The notes beneath the pieces are model-generated. The model saw nothing but the letters and a program-made list of their open reading frames with translations. It made no database searches and had not been told where the DNA came from. Shown piece by piece: positions 32,781-41,006 of a DNA stretch of 56,003 bases (position 1 is its first letter; each line of letters begins with the position of its first letter). A program made the translations under genes and the position numbers. The DNA lies in NCBI GenBank assembly GCA_021323265.1, contig JAJTCO010000014.1, forward strand, positions 1 through 56,003, read 5' to 3'. Origin of the DNA: Pseudoduganella sp. Lineage in GTDB: Bacteria; Pseudomonadota; Gammaproteobacteria; Burkholderiales; Burkholderiaceae_D.

Positions 32781-33194
32781 ATGTACACGGGCGGCTGTTT
32801 TTGCGGTGCAGTGCAATATGAAGCCGAGGCGCCAGTGCTGAACAGCACCTGGTGCCATTGTTCGATGTGCCGCCGCCTGTGCGGCGCGCCCAGCGTAGCG
32901 TGGTTCAGCGTGCCGCGCAGCCAGTTCCGCTACGTGCGCGGCAAGCCCGCCACCTTCCATTCCAGTGCCGGCGTGACGCGTGAATTCTGCGCCACCTGCG
33001 GCACCCAGCTGACCTTTGCCGACGCGCGCACGCCGCAGGAAATCGACATCACCACCTGCAGCCTGGAGAATCCGGAAGCGCTGCCGCCGCAAGACCACAC
33101 CTTTGCCGACAACCGCCTGCACTGGGAAGCGGTGTGCGACGACTTGCCGCGCTACCGCGGCACGCGCGGCGACGGCGCCCTGGAAAGCGCCTAG
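32781..33194 (+). CDS. GFA family zinc protein (CENP-V/GFA domain)
   Basis: 137 aa. The GFA zinc pattern is complete: GGCFCGAVQY (C6, C8), CHCSMC (C25, C27, C30) and CATCG (C70, C73). The family is named for a glutathione-dependent formaldehyde-activating enzyme, but most members have no proven activity. Start ATG at 32781 follows AGGAGG. Its stop overlaps the stop of the convergent sigma-factor gene by four bases. Confidence 0.92.
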   Translation: MYTGGCFCGAVQYEAEAPVLNSTWCHCSMCRRLCGAPSVAWFSVPRSQFRYVRGKPATFHSSAGVTREFCATCGTQLTFADARTPQEIDITTCSLENPEALPPQDHTFADNRLHWEAVCDDLPRYRGTRGDGALESA

Positions 33195-34450
33195 CCGCAG
33201 GCGGCGGCGCGCGCCTGCAGCAACTGGCGTTCGCGCTCGTTGTGGGTGAGGGCGGCGGCGCGCTCGAACTCGGCGCGTGCCTCGGCCAGGCGTTCCAGCT
33301 TGAACAGCAGGTCGCCGCGTACGCTGGGCAGCAGGTGATACTGCTTGAGTGCCGGTTCGTCCACCAGCTGGTCCACCAGTTCCAGTCCCACCGCCGGTCC
33401 GTAGGCCATGGCCAGCGCCACGGCGCGGTTCAGTTCCACCACCGGCGAGGGCGCGCGCGTGGCCAGCGCCAGGTACAGGTCGGCGATCTGCTGCCAGTCG
33501 GTGTCGGCGGCGCGGCGCGCGCGGGCGTGGCAGGCCGCGATGGCCGCCTGCAGCACGTACGGGCCGGGCACCCGGCCCAGGCCCTGGGCGCGTTGCAGCG
33601 CCGCCAGGCCGCGCCGGATCAGCATCTGGTCCCAGCGCGTGCGGTCCTGCTCCAGCAGCAGCACCGGCTTGCCCTGGGCATCGGTGCGGGCGCGGGCGCG
33701 CGAGGACTGGATTTCCATCAGCGCCACCAGGCCGTGCACCTCCGGTTCGGCCGGCGCCAGCTCGGCCAGGATGCGCCCCAGGCGCAGCGCCTCGTGGCAC
33801 AGGGCGGGGCGCATCAAGTCCGCGCCCGCGCTGGCCGAGTAGCCTTCGTTGTAGACCAGGTAGATCACCTGCAGCACGGCCGCCAGGCGCTGTTCCAGCT
33901 CGGCGCCGCGCGGCACTTCGAACGGCACCTTGGCCTCGCCCAGGGTGCGCTTGGCGCGCACGATGCGCTGCGCCACCGTCGCTTCGCTGGCGAGGAAGGC
34001 GCGCGCGATTTCGTCCGTGGTGAGGCCGCCCAAGAGGCGCAGGGTCAGCGCCACGCGCGCCTCCATGGTCAGCACGGGGTGGCAGGAAATGAAGATCAGG
34101 CGCAGCAGGTCGTCGCCGATATTGTCGTCCAGCGTGCGTTCCAGGTCGGGCGCGGCGTCCTGCAGCAGGCCTTCGATTTCGTAGGTCAGCTCCGCTTCCT
34201 TGTCCTGCACCAGCTTCTGATGGCGCAGGTAGTCCAGGGCCTTGTTCTTGGCCGCCTGCATCAGCCAGGCGGCGGGGCGCTCCGGGGTGCCGTTGGCCGG
34301 CCAGGTTTCCAGTGCGCTGACCAGCGCTTCCTGCGCCATTTCCTCGGCCAGTGCGACGTCGCGCAGCATGCGCGTGAGGACTGCGATGATCTTGGCTTCT
34401 TCGATGCGCCAGACGGCGTCGATGGCGCGGTGCGTGTCGTTGTCGGTCAT
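33191..34450 (-). CDS. ECF42-type RNA polymerase sigma factor with long C-terminal extension
   Basis: 419 aa. Sigma region 2 lies at about 10-80 (DVALAEEMAQEALVSAL, AWLMQAAKNKALDYLRH) and region 4 at about 120-175 (LRLLGGLTTDEIARAFLASEATVAQRIVRAK). A C-terminal TPR-like helical extension of about 230 residues (DUF6596 type) follows. This architecture marks the ECF42/SigJ-like group, which lacks a classical anti-sigma factor and controls genes for DGPF/YCII proteins. Two such genes lie 2 kb away (35501-36630) behind a matching promoter. The C-terminal extension is known in the group to be needed for activity. Divergent from the LacI gene. Confidence 0.9.
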   Translation of the reverse strand: MTDNDTHRAIDAVWRIEEAKIIAVLTRMLRDVALAEEMAQEALVSALETWPANGTPERPAAWLMQAAKNKALDYLRHQKLVQDKEAELTYEIEGLLQDAAPDLERTLDDNIGDDLLRLIFISCHPVLTMEARVALTLRLLGGLTTDEIARAFLASEATVAQRIVRAKRTLGEAKVPFEVPRGAELEQRLAAVLQVIYLVYNEGYSASAGADLMRPALCHEALRLGRILAELAPAEPEVHGLVALMEIQSSRARARTDAQGKPVLLLEQDRTRWDQMLIRRGLAALQRAQGLGRVPGPYVLQAAIAACHARARRAADTDWQQIADLYLALATRAPSPVVELNRAVALAMAYGPAVGLELVDQLVDEPALKQYHLLPSVRGDLLFKLERLAEARAEFERAAALTHNERERQLLQARAAACG

Positions 34451-34511
34451 AGTTGTACTTTACACCATCGGCGCGTGTTAAACTCGTCCCCTTTTCGATG
34501 AAGAATAGGCA

Positions 34512-35504
34512 ATGAAGAAGCGCGTAGCGACAATCCGTGATGTGGCGGCTGCGGCGGGAGTTTCCACCGCCACGGTGTCCAAGTTCGTCAACAGCACGCA
34601 GCGTTTCTCATCGGCGGTGGAAGCCCGCATCTCCAGCGTGATCGAGGAACTGGGCTACCGGTCCAACCCGATGGCGCAGTCCATGATCACCGGCCGCACC
34701 AAGGCCATCGGCCTGTCGGTGCTGGACATCACCAACCCCCACTTCACCAGCGTGGTCAAGGGCGCCAACCGCGTGGCCCAGGCCCACGGCTACACGGTCC
34801 TGCTGGTCGATACCGAGGAAACGCCGGGGCGCGAACGCCAGCTGCTCGAAGCGCTGAGCCGGCGCGTGGACGGCATGATCGTGTACTCGCGCACGCCGGA
34901 GGAGGAAATGGACTGGCTGCCGGCGCTGAACCGCCCGGCCGTGTACTTCGGCCGCCCGGAATACCTCAAGCTGCCGGCCGTCTCCAGCGACGACCAGCTG
35001 GGTGCCTTCATGGTGACGCGCCACCTGGCGACGCAGGGCCACCGGCGCGTGGCCTACCTGGGTTTCCCGAACTCGCGCCGCGACGGCGAGCGCCTGGCCG
35101 GCGTGCGCGAGGCGCTGGCGGCGCTCGGCCTGGCGCCGGCGGTGTTCGCCGGCGAGGCGCCGACGGCCCTGGCGGGCGAGAAGGCGTGTTCCGCGATCTT
35201 GCTGGGCCGCCAGCCGCCCGACGCGCTGGTGTGCTTCAACGACCTGATGGCGCTCGGTTTCCTGAAAGCGGCGCGCGAGCTGGGCTTCCGGGTGCCGGAC
35301 GATATCTCCGTGGTCGGCTTCGACAACATCCAGTTCGGCAGCTTCGCCACGCCGGCCTTGACCAGCGTCGACCTGCAAAGCGAGCGCATGGGCGCAGCGG
35401 CCATGCAGAAACTGCTGGCCAGCATCGATGGCCAGGAGGTCGAGGCGCTGACGGTGATCGACGCCCAGCTCGTGCTGCGCGACTCGACCACCACCCGCGC
35501 TTAA
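34512..35504 (+). CDS. LacI family transcriptional regulator
   Basis: 330 aa. N-terminal LacI helix-turn-helix (IRDVAAAAGVSTATVSKFVN, 8-27), hinge region, then a periplasmic-binding-protein-like sugar domain (about 62-330; VVGFDNIQFGSFATPALTSVD near the end). Usually binds a sugar or nucleoside and represses a catabolic operon; no sugar genes are adjacent, so its targets lie elsewhere. It is placed between the ECF42 sigma gene and the DGPF operon, converging on the latter with a four-base overlap of stop codons. Confidence 0.9.
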   Translation: MKKRVATIRDVAAAAGVSTATVSKFVNSTQRFSSAVEARISSVIEELGYRSNPMAQSMITGRTKAIGLSVLDITNPHFTSVVKGANRVAQAHGYTVLLVDTEETPGRERQLLEALSRRVDGMIVYSRTPEEEMDWLPALNRPAVYFGRPEYLKLPAVSSDDQLGAFMVTRHLATQGHRRVAYLGFPNSRRDGERLAGVREALAALGLAPAVFAGEAPTALAGEKACSAILLGRQPPDALVCFNDLMALGFLKAARELGFRVPDDISVVGFDNIQFGSFATPALTSVDLQSERMGAAAMQKLLASIDGQEVEALTVIDAQLVLRDSTTTRA

Positions 35505-36193
35505 AGTGCGATCTTGCGCAGTTCCACTTCCATGTCGCCCGGATTGGGGTAAGGGTAGGACTTGACCCAGGCGATCACCTCGTCGCGCGAGGCGGCATCG
35601 AGCGCCCAATAGCCGGCGATCAATTCCTTCACTTCGGCGAAGGGACCGTCGGTAATGAAGGGCTTGCCGCCGCTGAACTTGACGCGCGCGCCGCGCGCCG
35701 TCGATTTCAGGCCTTCGCCCGAGAGTGCGATGCCGGCGGCGACGCCGGCGCGGTTGGCGCGGTTCATGACGTCGATGATGGAGGCCGGCGGCTCGAAGTC
35801 CTGCTCGGCCACCGGGTCCGAGCGCAGCAGGATGGCCCAGGCGGCATGCCGCGGCGGCGCGCCGGTGTCAAAGCCCACGCAGCCGCCGGGGCAGCCTGCT
35901 TCGCGCACTTCGACCACGGCACTGCCTTCGGCGTCGGCCACCGGCCAGCGCGCCGCCAGTTCGCTGGCGGCGCGCCGGTCCGGCGCGTCGATGAAGGTGA
36001 ACCCGGCCACGCTCACGTCCGCGAACGGGCCTTCTTCGTACAGCCACTGGCCGTCGCGGCGGCGCATGCGCAGGCCGCCGTCGGCGCTGCAACGCAGCCA
36101 CTTGGCACCCGGTACGGCCTGCACCAGTTCAGCGGATGGAAAACTGTCCGATTCCGACGTGGCGTCGGCCTTGCGAATAACCATGTACTGCAT
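35501..36193 (-). CDS. Tandem DGPF/YCII-domain protein
   Basis: 230 aa from the ATG at 36193, six bases after AAAGGAG; the frame is open further upstream but that part is the preceding gene. The N-terminal half (residues about 25-120) is a diverged YCII unit (WLYEEGPFADVSVAGFTFID), and the C-terminal half (about 135-230) is a standard DGPF unit (FITDGPFAEVKELIAGYWALD). DGPF proteins are typical target genes of ECF42 sigma factors and have no settled activity. Last gene of the VOC-DGPF-DGPF operon; 11-base gap to the gene before. Confidence 0.85.
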   Translation of the reverse strand: MQYMVIRKADATSESDSFPSAELVQAVPGAKWLRCSADGGLRMRRRDGQWLYEEGPFADVSVAGFTFIDAPDRRAASELAARWPVADAEGSAVVEVREAGCPGGCVGFDTGAPPRHAAWAILLRSDPVAEQDFEPPASIIDVMNRANRAGVAAGIALSGEGLKSTARGARVKFSGGKPFITDGPFAEVKELIAGYWALDAASRDEVIAWVKSYPYPNPGDMEVELRKIAL

Positions 36194-36204
36194 TGCTGTC
36201 TCCT

Positions 36205-36630
36205 TTAGGCGCGCGCTGCGACCTTCTCCATGATGCGTTTTTCCTGCTCGCGCAGTTCCGGGGTGAACTCGGCGCCGAAATCCTCGGCCTCGAAGACCTG
36301 GCGGATCTCGATGTCGGAATCGCTTTCCATCGGATTGGGGCAGCGCTTGACCCACTCGATGGCTTCGGCCAGGGACTTTACCTGAATCAGCCAGAAGCCG
36401 GCAATCAACTCCTTGGTTTCCGAGAACGGACCGTCGACCACGGTGCGCTGGTTGCCTGAGAAATGCACGCGCACGCCGCGCGAGCTCGGGTGCAGGCCTT
36501 CGCCGGCCAGCAGCACGCCGGCGTTGACCAGTTCTTCGTTGAACTTGCCCATGGCTGCGAGCAGTTCCGTGCTGGGCATCTTGCCGGCTTCCGATTCCGG
36601 GCTGGCTTTGACGATGAGCATGAATCGCAT
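36205..36630 (-). CDS. DGPF/YCII-domain protein
   Basis: 141 aa. Single YCII-like ferredoxin-fold domain with the DGPF motif (TVVDGPFSETKELIAGFWLIQ, centred near residue 70) and an N-terminal MRFMLIVKASPESEAG typical of ECF42-linked proteins. Enzymatic function unknown. Middle gene of the operon: 22 bases after the VOC gene, 11 before the tandem-domain gene, each with its own ribosome-binding site (AAGGAGAC here). Confidence 0.9.
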   Translation of the reverse strand: MRFMLIVKASPESEAGKMPSTELLAAMGKFNEELVNAGVLLAGEGLHPSSRGVRVHFSGNQRTVVDGPFSETKELIAGFWLIQVKSLAEAIEWVKRCPNPMESDSDIEIRQVFEAEDFGAEFTPELREQEKRIMEKVAARA

Positions 36631-36652
36631 GACGGTGTCTCCTTGAGGTTGA

Positions 36653-37126
36653 TTACGCCTTGCCGCATTCGGGCATGGTCTTCTGCATTTCTTCCATCAT
36701 CTGTTCCGGCGTCAGGTCGCGCTGGTGCGTGGCCAGCGACCAGCTATGGCCGAACGGATCGACCAGCACGCCGTAACGGTCGCCCCAGAACATGTCGGCC
36801 GGCGGCATCGTGGCGGTGGCGCCGGCGTCGACGGCCTGCTTGTACGCGGCGTCCACGTCCGGCACGTACAGGTGCAGGGTGACGGGCGTGCCTTTGTAAT
36901 GTTTCGGACCGAAGCCGCCCATTTCGGGGAATTCATCGACCAGCATGATATGCGAGTCGCCGATCGTCAGCTGGGCATGCATGATCTTTCCGCCCGGCCC
37001 CGGCATGCGTGCGGCTTCCTTGGCATTGAAGGCTTTCTTGTAGAAAGCGATAGCGTCGGCGGCGCCGTCGCAGACCAGGTGCGGGGTGATGGTATGCATG
37101 CCTTCGGGAATAGCTTTGACAGTCAT
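36653..37126 (-). CDS. VOC family (PhnB-like) protein
   Basis: 157 aa from the ATG at 37126 (GGAGAACCACC before it). Glyoxalase/bleomycin-resistance fold with paired beta-alpha-beta-beta-beta modules; PhnB-like segments are TPHLVCDGAADAIAFYKKAF near the start, FGPKHYKGTPVTLHLYV, and MFWGDRYGVLVDPFGHSWSLATH near the end. Such VOC proteins are regular companions of DGPF genes under ECF42 sigma factors. Substrate unknown. First gene of the operon, directly behind the candidate ECF42 promoter. Confidence 0.9.
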   Translation of the reverse strand: MTVKAIPEGMHTITPHLVCDGAADAIAFYKKAFNAKEAARMPGPGGKIMHAQLTIGDSHIMLVDEFPEMGGFGPKHYKGTPVTLHLYVPDVDAAYKQAVDAGATATMPPADMFWGDRYGVLVDPFGHSWSLATHQRDLTPEQMMEEMQKTMPECGKA

Positions 37127-37184
37127 GGTGGTTCTCCGTTGTGGTTGAGAATGGGGACACCGTTTGCGGCCTCCATACTCCCAC

Positions 37185-37211
37185 GACGAACGGGTTTGCG
37201 CCAGATCGACA
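37185..37211 (-). promoter_or_regulatory. Candidate ECF42 sigma-factor promoter of the VOC-DGPF operon
   Basis: On the minus strand, TGTCGA (plus 37206-37211) is followed after 17 bases by CGTC (plus 37185-37188), about 60 bases before the VOC start codon. As I recall, the ECF42 consensus in Streptomyces is TGTCGA with a CG[A/T]C-type -10, so both boxes match. The ECF42 gene itself lacks this pair in its own upstream region, suggesting no direct autoregulation. Confidence 0.65.
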
Positions 37212-37214
37212 CGA

Positions 37215-38183
37215 TTACAAAAGATTTTTTTGCGCCAGCCATTGCGGGTTGAACAGGCGCGCGGCATAGGTGGCGCCGCGGTCGCACAGCAGTGTGACGA
37301 TGGTGTGGCCCGGTCCCATCTGCTGCGCCAGCGCCACGGCGGCGGCCACGTTGATGCCGCTCGAGCCGCCCACATACAGGCCTTCCTCGCGCAGCAGGCG
37401 GTACACCATGGCCACGCAGCTGCGGTCGTCGATGCGCAGGGCGTCGTCGATCGGCGTGCCTTGCAGGTTGGCGGTGACGCGGCTGTTGCCGATGCCTTCC
37501 GAGATGGAACTGCCTTCGCTGGTCAGCTCGCCGTGCTTGACCCAGTTGTAGAGCGCGCTGCCGTACGGGTCGGCCAGGATGATGCGGATGGCCGGGTCCT
37601 GTTCCTTCAGGTAACGCGCCACGCCGGCCAGGGTGCCGCCGGTGCCGGTGGCGCAGGTGAAGGCGTCGATGCGGCCGCCGCAATCGTTCCAGATTTCCGG
37701 CCCGGTGTGGGCGTAATGGGCCTGGCGGTTGGCCAGGTTGTCGAACTGGCGGGCCCAGATGGCGTTGGGCAATTCCTGCGCCAGGCGCCCGGCCACTTTC
37801 TGGTAATTGTTGTCGTCGGCATACGGCACGGCCGGCACGGCGCGCACGTCCGCGCCCAGTGTGCGCAGCAGGGCGAACTTTTCCTCGGACTGGGTGTCGG
37901 GAATTACGATCACGCAGCGGTAGCCGCGCGCGGCGCACAGGTGGGCCAGGCCGATGCCGGTGTTGCCGGCCGTGCCTTCGACCACGGTGCCGCCGGGCTT
38001 GAGGCGCCCGCCGAGCTCGGCCTCTTGCAGTATGGCAAGGGCGGCGCGGTCCTTCACGGAGCCGCCGGGATTGAGGAATTCGGCCTTGGCCAGCAGTTCG
38101 CAGCCGGTCTCGGCCGACAGGCGGCCGAGACGGATCAGAGGGGTGTTGCCGACGGTGCCGGCGAAGCCATGGCGGGTGCGCAT
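37215..38183 (-). CDS. Cysteine synthase-like PLP enzyme (O-acetylserine sulfhydrylase fold)
   Basis: 322 aa, fold-type II PLP enzyme. Cofactor lysine K44 in NPGGSVKDRAA, substrate loop EGTAGNTGIGLA and phosphate-binding loop GTGGTLAG are all present. The usual reaction is O-acetyl-L-serine plus sulfide to cysteine. The long insert around VPYADDNNYQKVAGRLAQ resembles the cysteine-synthase subgroup sometimes called CysK2 or Cys-like, so the physiological substrate could differ. The gene ends just before the ECF42 promoter; no other sulfur genes are nearby. Confidence 0.88.
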   Translation of the reverse strand: MRTRHGFAGTVGNTPLIRLGRLSAETGCELLAKAEFLNPGGSVKDRAALAILQEAELGGRLKPGGTVVEGTAGNTGIGLAHLCAARGYRCVIVIPDTQSEEKFALLRTLGADVRAVPAVPYADDNNYQKVAGRLAQELPNAIWARQFDNLANRQAHYAHTGPEIWNDCGGRIDAFTCATGTGGTLAGVARYLKEQDPAIRIILADPYGSALYNWVKHGELTSEGSSISEGIGNSRVTANLQGTPIDDALRIDDRSCVAMVYRLLREEGLYVGGSSGINVAAAVALAQQMGPGHTIVTLLCDRGATYAARLFNPQWLAQKNLL

Positions 38184-38202
38184 GGCTTCAATGTAGCAGG
38201 GT

Positions 38203-39549
38203 TTACAGGGCGCGCAGGGTGATCGTGAACTTCAGGCCGCCGCCCTCGCGGTTGGCCACCTCCAGCTCCGCATCGTGGCGGCTCAGCACGCGGTCGACGA
38301 TGGCCAGACCCAGGCCGGCGCCGTTGGCCTGGCCGCGCGCCGTGTCAAGGCGGGTGAAGGGCTTGAGCAACTGCGCAATCTGCTCCTCCGGCACGCCCAC
38401 GCCGTGGTCCTGCACTTCCACCACCACGCGCTTGGCAGTGTGCATGCCGCGCACGCTGCACTTGATGTCGATTTCGGCGACGTCCTTGCCGGGCGTCTTG
38501 CCGTAGCGCCGCGCGTTTTCCACCAGGTTGCCGATCACGCGCTTGAGGTCGGTCGCATTGCCCAGCACCGGCGCCTGCTCCGGCAACTCGGCCGTCACGC
38601 GCACGTCGGCCTGGCGGCCCGCCTCGTGCGCGCACTCGGCCAGCAGGAGCGCCATGTCGACGTGGACGAAGGTGGACGCTTCGGTCGGCTTGGCGTAGTC
38701 CAGGAACTGGGCAATGATGGCGTCCATCTGCGCAATGTCGGACTGCATGCCCTCGCGCGCATCGCTTGGCAGGCTGGCCATTTCCACTTCCAGCTGCATG
38801 CGCGCCAGCGGCGTGCGCAAGTCGTGGGAAATGCCGGCCAGGATCACGGCGCGGTCCGATTCCACCTGCTGCAGATCGTCGACCATCTGGTTGAAGCTGC
38901 GGTTGGCCAGGCGCACTTCCAGCGGGCCTTTTTCCGGCAGCGGCGCCGGCCGGGTGCCTTTTGCAATGTCGCGCGCAGCCGCCGTCAGGCGCTTGAGCGG
39001 CAGGTTGATCAGGCTGGAAATGACGGCCGCGCCCAAGAGCGAAATGAGGCTGACCACGCCGGCCCAGCCCAGCCATTCGACCGGACCCTGCAGCCGTTCC
39101 CGCTCCAGCATGAGCCAGTAGCGGTCGTCGGCGATCTTGAAGCTGACCCAGAAGCCGGGCACGCCGTTGACCTCGGAGGAAAAGCGCGTGTCGGCGCCCA
39201 GCTTGGCCTTGACGATGGCTTCGATGTCGGACATCAGGGCGTTCTCGGGCGGCGGCCCCACCTCGTCCTCGTCTTCCATGGTGAAGACGCGGATGCCCTC
39301 GTTGGACACCAGTTCGAACAGCAGTTCGTTGCGCAGCTCGGTGGCCGAGTGGGTGAGGGCGGCGCGCGTGATGGTGACCACGGATACCACCTGGGCCGCC
39401 GTCTGCTGCGCCAGCGGTTCGCGCTGGACGTAATTGATCATGCCGAACCAGGCCGACATGGACAGCGTGGTCAGGACGCTCAGCAGCAAGAAGGTGCGCC
39501 AGAACAGGCCGCTGGACAGCGACGCCAGGCGCGGCAGGCGGATTGTCAT
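38203..39549 (-). CDS. envZ: EnvZ-like sensor histidine kinase
   Basis: 448 aa from the ATG at 39549 (a GTG at 39561 adds four residues). Membrane helix 1 (about 16-36), periplasmic domain (about 40-158), helix 2 (about 160-182), HAMP domain (about 183-235), HisKA with H242 in AGISHDLRTPLARM, and HATPase_c (about 340-448; VEVQDHGVGVPEEQ, GAGLGLAIVDRVL). H242 matches E. coli EnvZ H243. It pairs with the OmpR gene immediately upstream (22-base gap). The periplasmic domain contains an acidic stretch (MEDEDEVGPPPEN). Confidence 0.9.
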   Translation of the reverse strand: MTIRLPRLASLSSGLFWRTFLLLSVLTTLSMSAWFGMINYVQREPLAQQTAAQVVSVVTITRAALTHSATELRNELLFELVSNEGIRVFTMEDEDEVGPPPENALMSDIEAIVKAKLGADTRFSSEVNGVPGFWVSFKIADDRYWLMLERERLQGPVEWLGWAGVVSLISLLGAAVISSLINLPLKRLTAAARDIAKGTRPAPLPEKGPLEVRLANRSFNQMVDDLQQVESDRAVILAGISHDLRTPLARMQLEVEMASLPSDAREGMQSDIAQMDAIIAQFLDYAKPTEASTFVHVDMALLLAECAHEAGRQADVRVTAELPEQAPVLGNATDLKRVIGNLVENARRYGKTPGKDVAEIDIKCSVRGMHTAKRVVVEVQDHGVGVPEEQIAQLLKPFTRLDTARGQANGAGLGLAIVDRVLSRHDAELEVANREGGGLKFTITLRAL

Positions 39550-39571
39550 GGGGTACGCCACATTGCGCGGA

Positions 39572-40336
39572 TCAGCGCGGCTGGCCCTCTGGGATGAAGA
39601 CGTAGCCCAGGCCCCATACGGTCTGGATGTACAGCGGGCTGGAAGGATCCGGTTCGATCAGCTTGCGCAGGCGGGAAATCTGCACGTCCAGGCTGCGGTC
39701 GAACACTTCGTACTCGCGGCCGCGCGCCAGTTCCATCAGCTTTTCGCGCGACAGCGGTTGGCGCGCATGGCGCGCGAACACCTTCAGCACGGAGAATTCG
39801 CCAGTGGTCAGGGGCACGGTTTCGCCGTTCTTCTTCAGCGTGCGCGTGCCCAGGTCCAGCACGAATTGGCCGAACTCGAAGGTTTGCGGATGTTCGGACG
39901 GCGCGCCGGGGATTTCGTCGGGCTGCTTGCGGCGCAGCACGGCGCCGATGCGCGCCACCAGTTCGCGCGGGTTGAACGGCTTGGGCAGGTAATCGTCGGC
40001 GCCCATTTCCAGGCCCACGATGCGGTCCACGTCCTCGCCCTTGGCGGTCAGCATGATGATCGGGGTCTGGTCGCCCGCGCCGCGCAGGCGGCGGCAGATC
40101 GACAGGCCGTCTTCGCCGGGCAGCATCAGGTCCAGCACCAGCAGGTCGTAACGTTCGCGCAGCCACAGCTTGTTCATGGCCGTGGCGTTTTCGGCAGTGA
40201 CGACGTTGAAGCCTTGCTCGGTCAAGTAGCGGCGCAGCAGGTCGCGCAGGCGGACGTCATCGTCCACCACCATGATCTTGGCCTGGTGGCCGTGCTGGCC
40301 GCCGGTCGCGGCTGGAGGGGTAGTGGTCGTATTCAT
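39572..40336 (-). CDS. ompR: OmpR family response regulator
   Basis: 254 aa. Receiver domain (about 20-135) with phosphoacceptor D69 (LLVLDLMLPGEDG), the acidic pocket DDD at 25-27 and the switch Lys (YLPKPFNPREL). A winged-helix Trans_reg_C domain (about 155-250) ends in VWGLGYVFIPEGQPR, very close to E. coli OmpR. The N-terminus carries a short Thr/Pro/His-rich tail. Co-transcribed with the kinase gene. It controls outer-membrane or osmotic functions in relatives; targets here are unknown, but the divergent small gene at 40522 is a candidate. Confidence 0.93.
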   Translation of the reverse strand: MNTTTTPPAATGGQHGHQAKIMVVDDDVRLRDLLRRYLTEQGFNVVTAENATAMNKLWLRERYDLLVLDLMLPGEDGLSICRRLRGAGDQTPIIMLTAKGEDVDRIVGLEMGADDYLPKPFNPRELVARIGAVLRRKQPDEIPGAPSEHPQTFEFGQFVLDLGTRTLKKNGETVPLTTGEFSVLKVFARHARQPLSREKLMELARGREYEVFDRSLDVQISRLRKLIEPDPSSPLYIQTVWGLGYVFIPEGQPR

Positions 40337-40423
40337 AGGGCTGGTTGATCTTGTTGAATTGTCAGATGCATGTCGCTATGGTAACGTCATATTCGTTGCC
40401 GGGGCCACCCTGGAGAAAACTCA

Positions 40424-40463
40424 TTACAAATTCTTACAAACTTTACCCCGACACCCTTACTAT
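40424..40463 (+). promoter_or_regulatory. Candidate promoter with TTACAAA repeats in the ompR/small-gene intergenic region
   Basis: TTACAAA occurs at 40424-40430 and again at 40434-40440, one helical turn apart, followed by TTTACC at 40442-40447. The second repeat provides a -35-like TTACAA, and TACTAT lies 18 bases on (40458-40463). On the other strand these read GTAAA-like tracts spaced about ten bases apart, the kind of layout bound by OmpR/CpxR-type regulators. The ompR gene lies on the left, so autoregulation or control of the small periplasmic gene is plausible but not shown. Confidence 0.4.
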
Positions 40464-40521
40464 AGGAAGTCGAAGCGCATACACTGCGGGCATGGATACG
40501 GCAAGGACGACGAGGAAGGCA

Positions 40522-40872
40522 ATGAAATACGGGACAAAATCAGGATTGGGCAAGGCGGTTGCAGCGCTGTGCGCAGGCCTGTGTTGTACCGTGATGGCCA
40601 GCGCCCAGGCGCAGTCGGACCAGCAACACAACCAGTCCCAGCAGCGCAAGGAAGGGCGCCGCGATTTCCGCGACAGCCGCTGGGGCGACGCCCGCGATCC
40701 GCGCTCCTTTGAAGCGCGTGCCGAAGAGCAGCGCCGTGTCATGGAAGAGAACAGCAACAACGCAGAAGTGTCGCGCCGCATGGGCCGCATGACGCCCGAC
40801 GAACGCCGCGACCTGCGCCGCCAGATCAATGAAGCGGGCCAGCAAGTGTATTCTCTGCCGCCCAAGCGCTGA
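40522..40872 (+). CDS. Small exported protein with CpxP/Spy-like LTxxQ-type motif
   Basis: 116 aa from the ATG at 40522, preceded by GAGGAAGG. A signal peptide spans about 1-30 (ALCAGLCCTVMASAQAQ). The mature part is highly charged and helical (RKEGRRDFRDSRWGDARDPRSF), with RMTPDERRDLRRQINEAGQQ near the end, loosely like the LTxxQ helices of CpxP/Spy periplasmic chaperones. No named family is certain. It lies divergent to ompR, so it may be a target of that system. Confidence 0.75.
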   Translation: MKYGTKSGLGKAVAALCAGLCCTVMASAQAQSDQQHNQSQQRKEGRRDFRDSRWGDARDPRSFEARAEEQRRVMEENSNNAEVSRRMGRMTPDERRDLRRQINEAGQQVYSLPPKR

Positions 40873-41006
40873 GAATGTGACATTTAGGTAACGGCAAGAC
40901 AGCTTTCGGCCCCGAAACCTCCGATTTTCGATGGATTGCGTGTAATATTGATTGCCCGCAAGACATCGCGCCCCGGCGCGCCCAAGAATAGGGCTCTGGA
41001 GGAACT

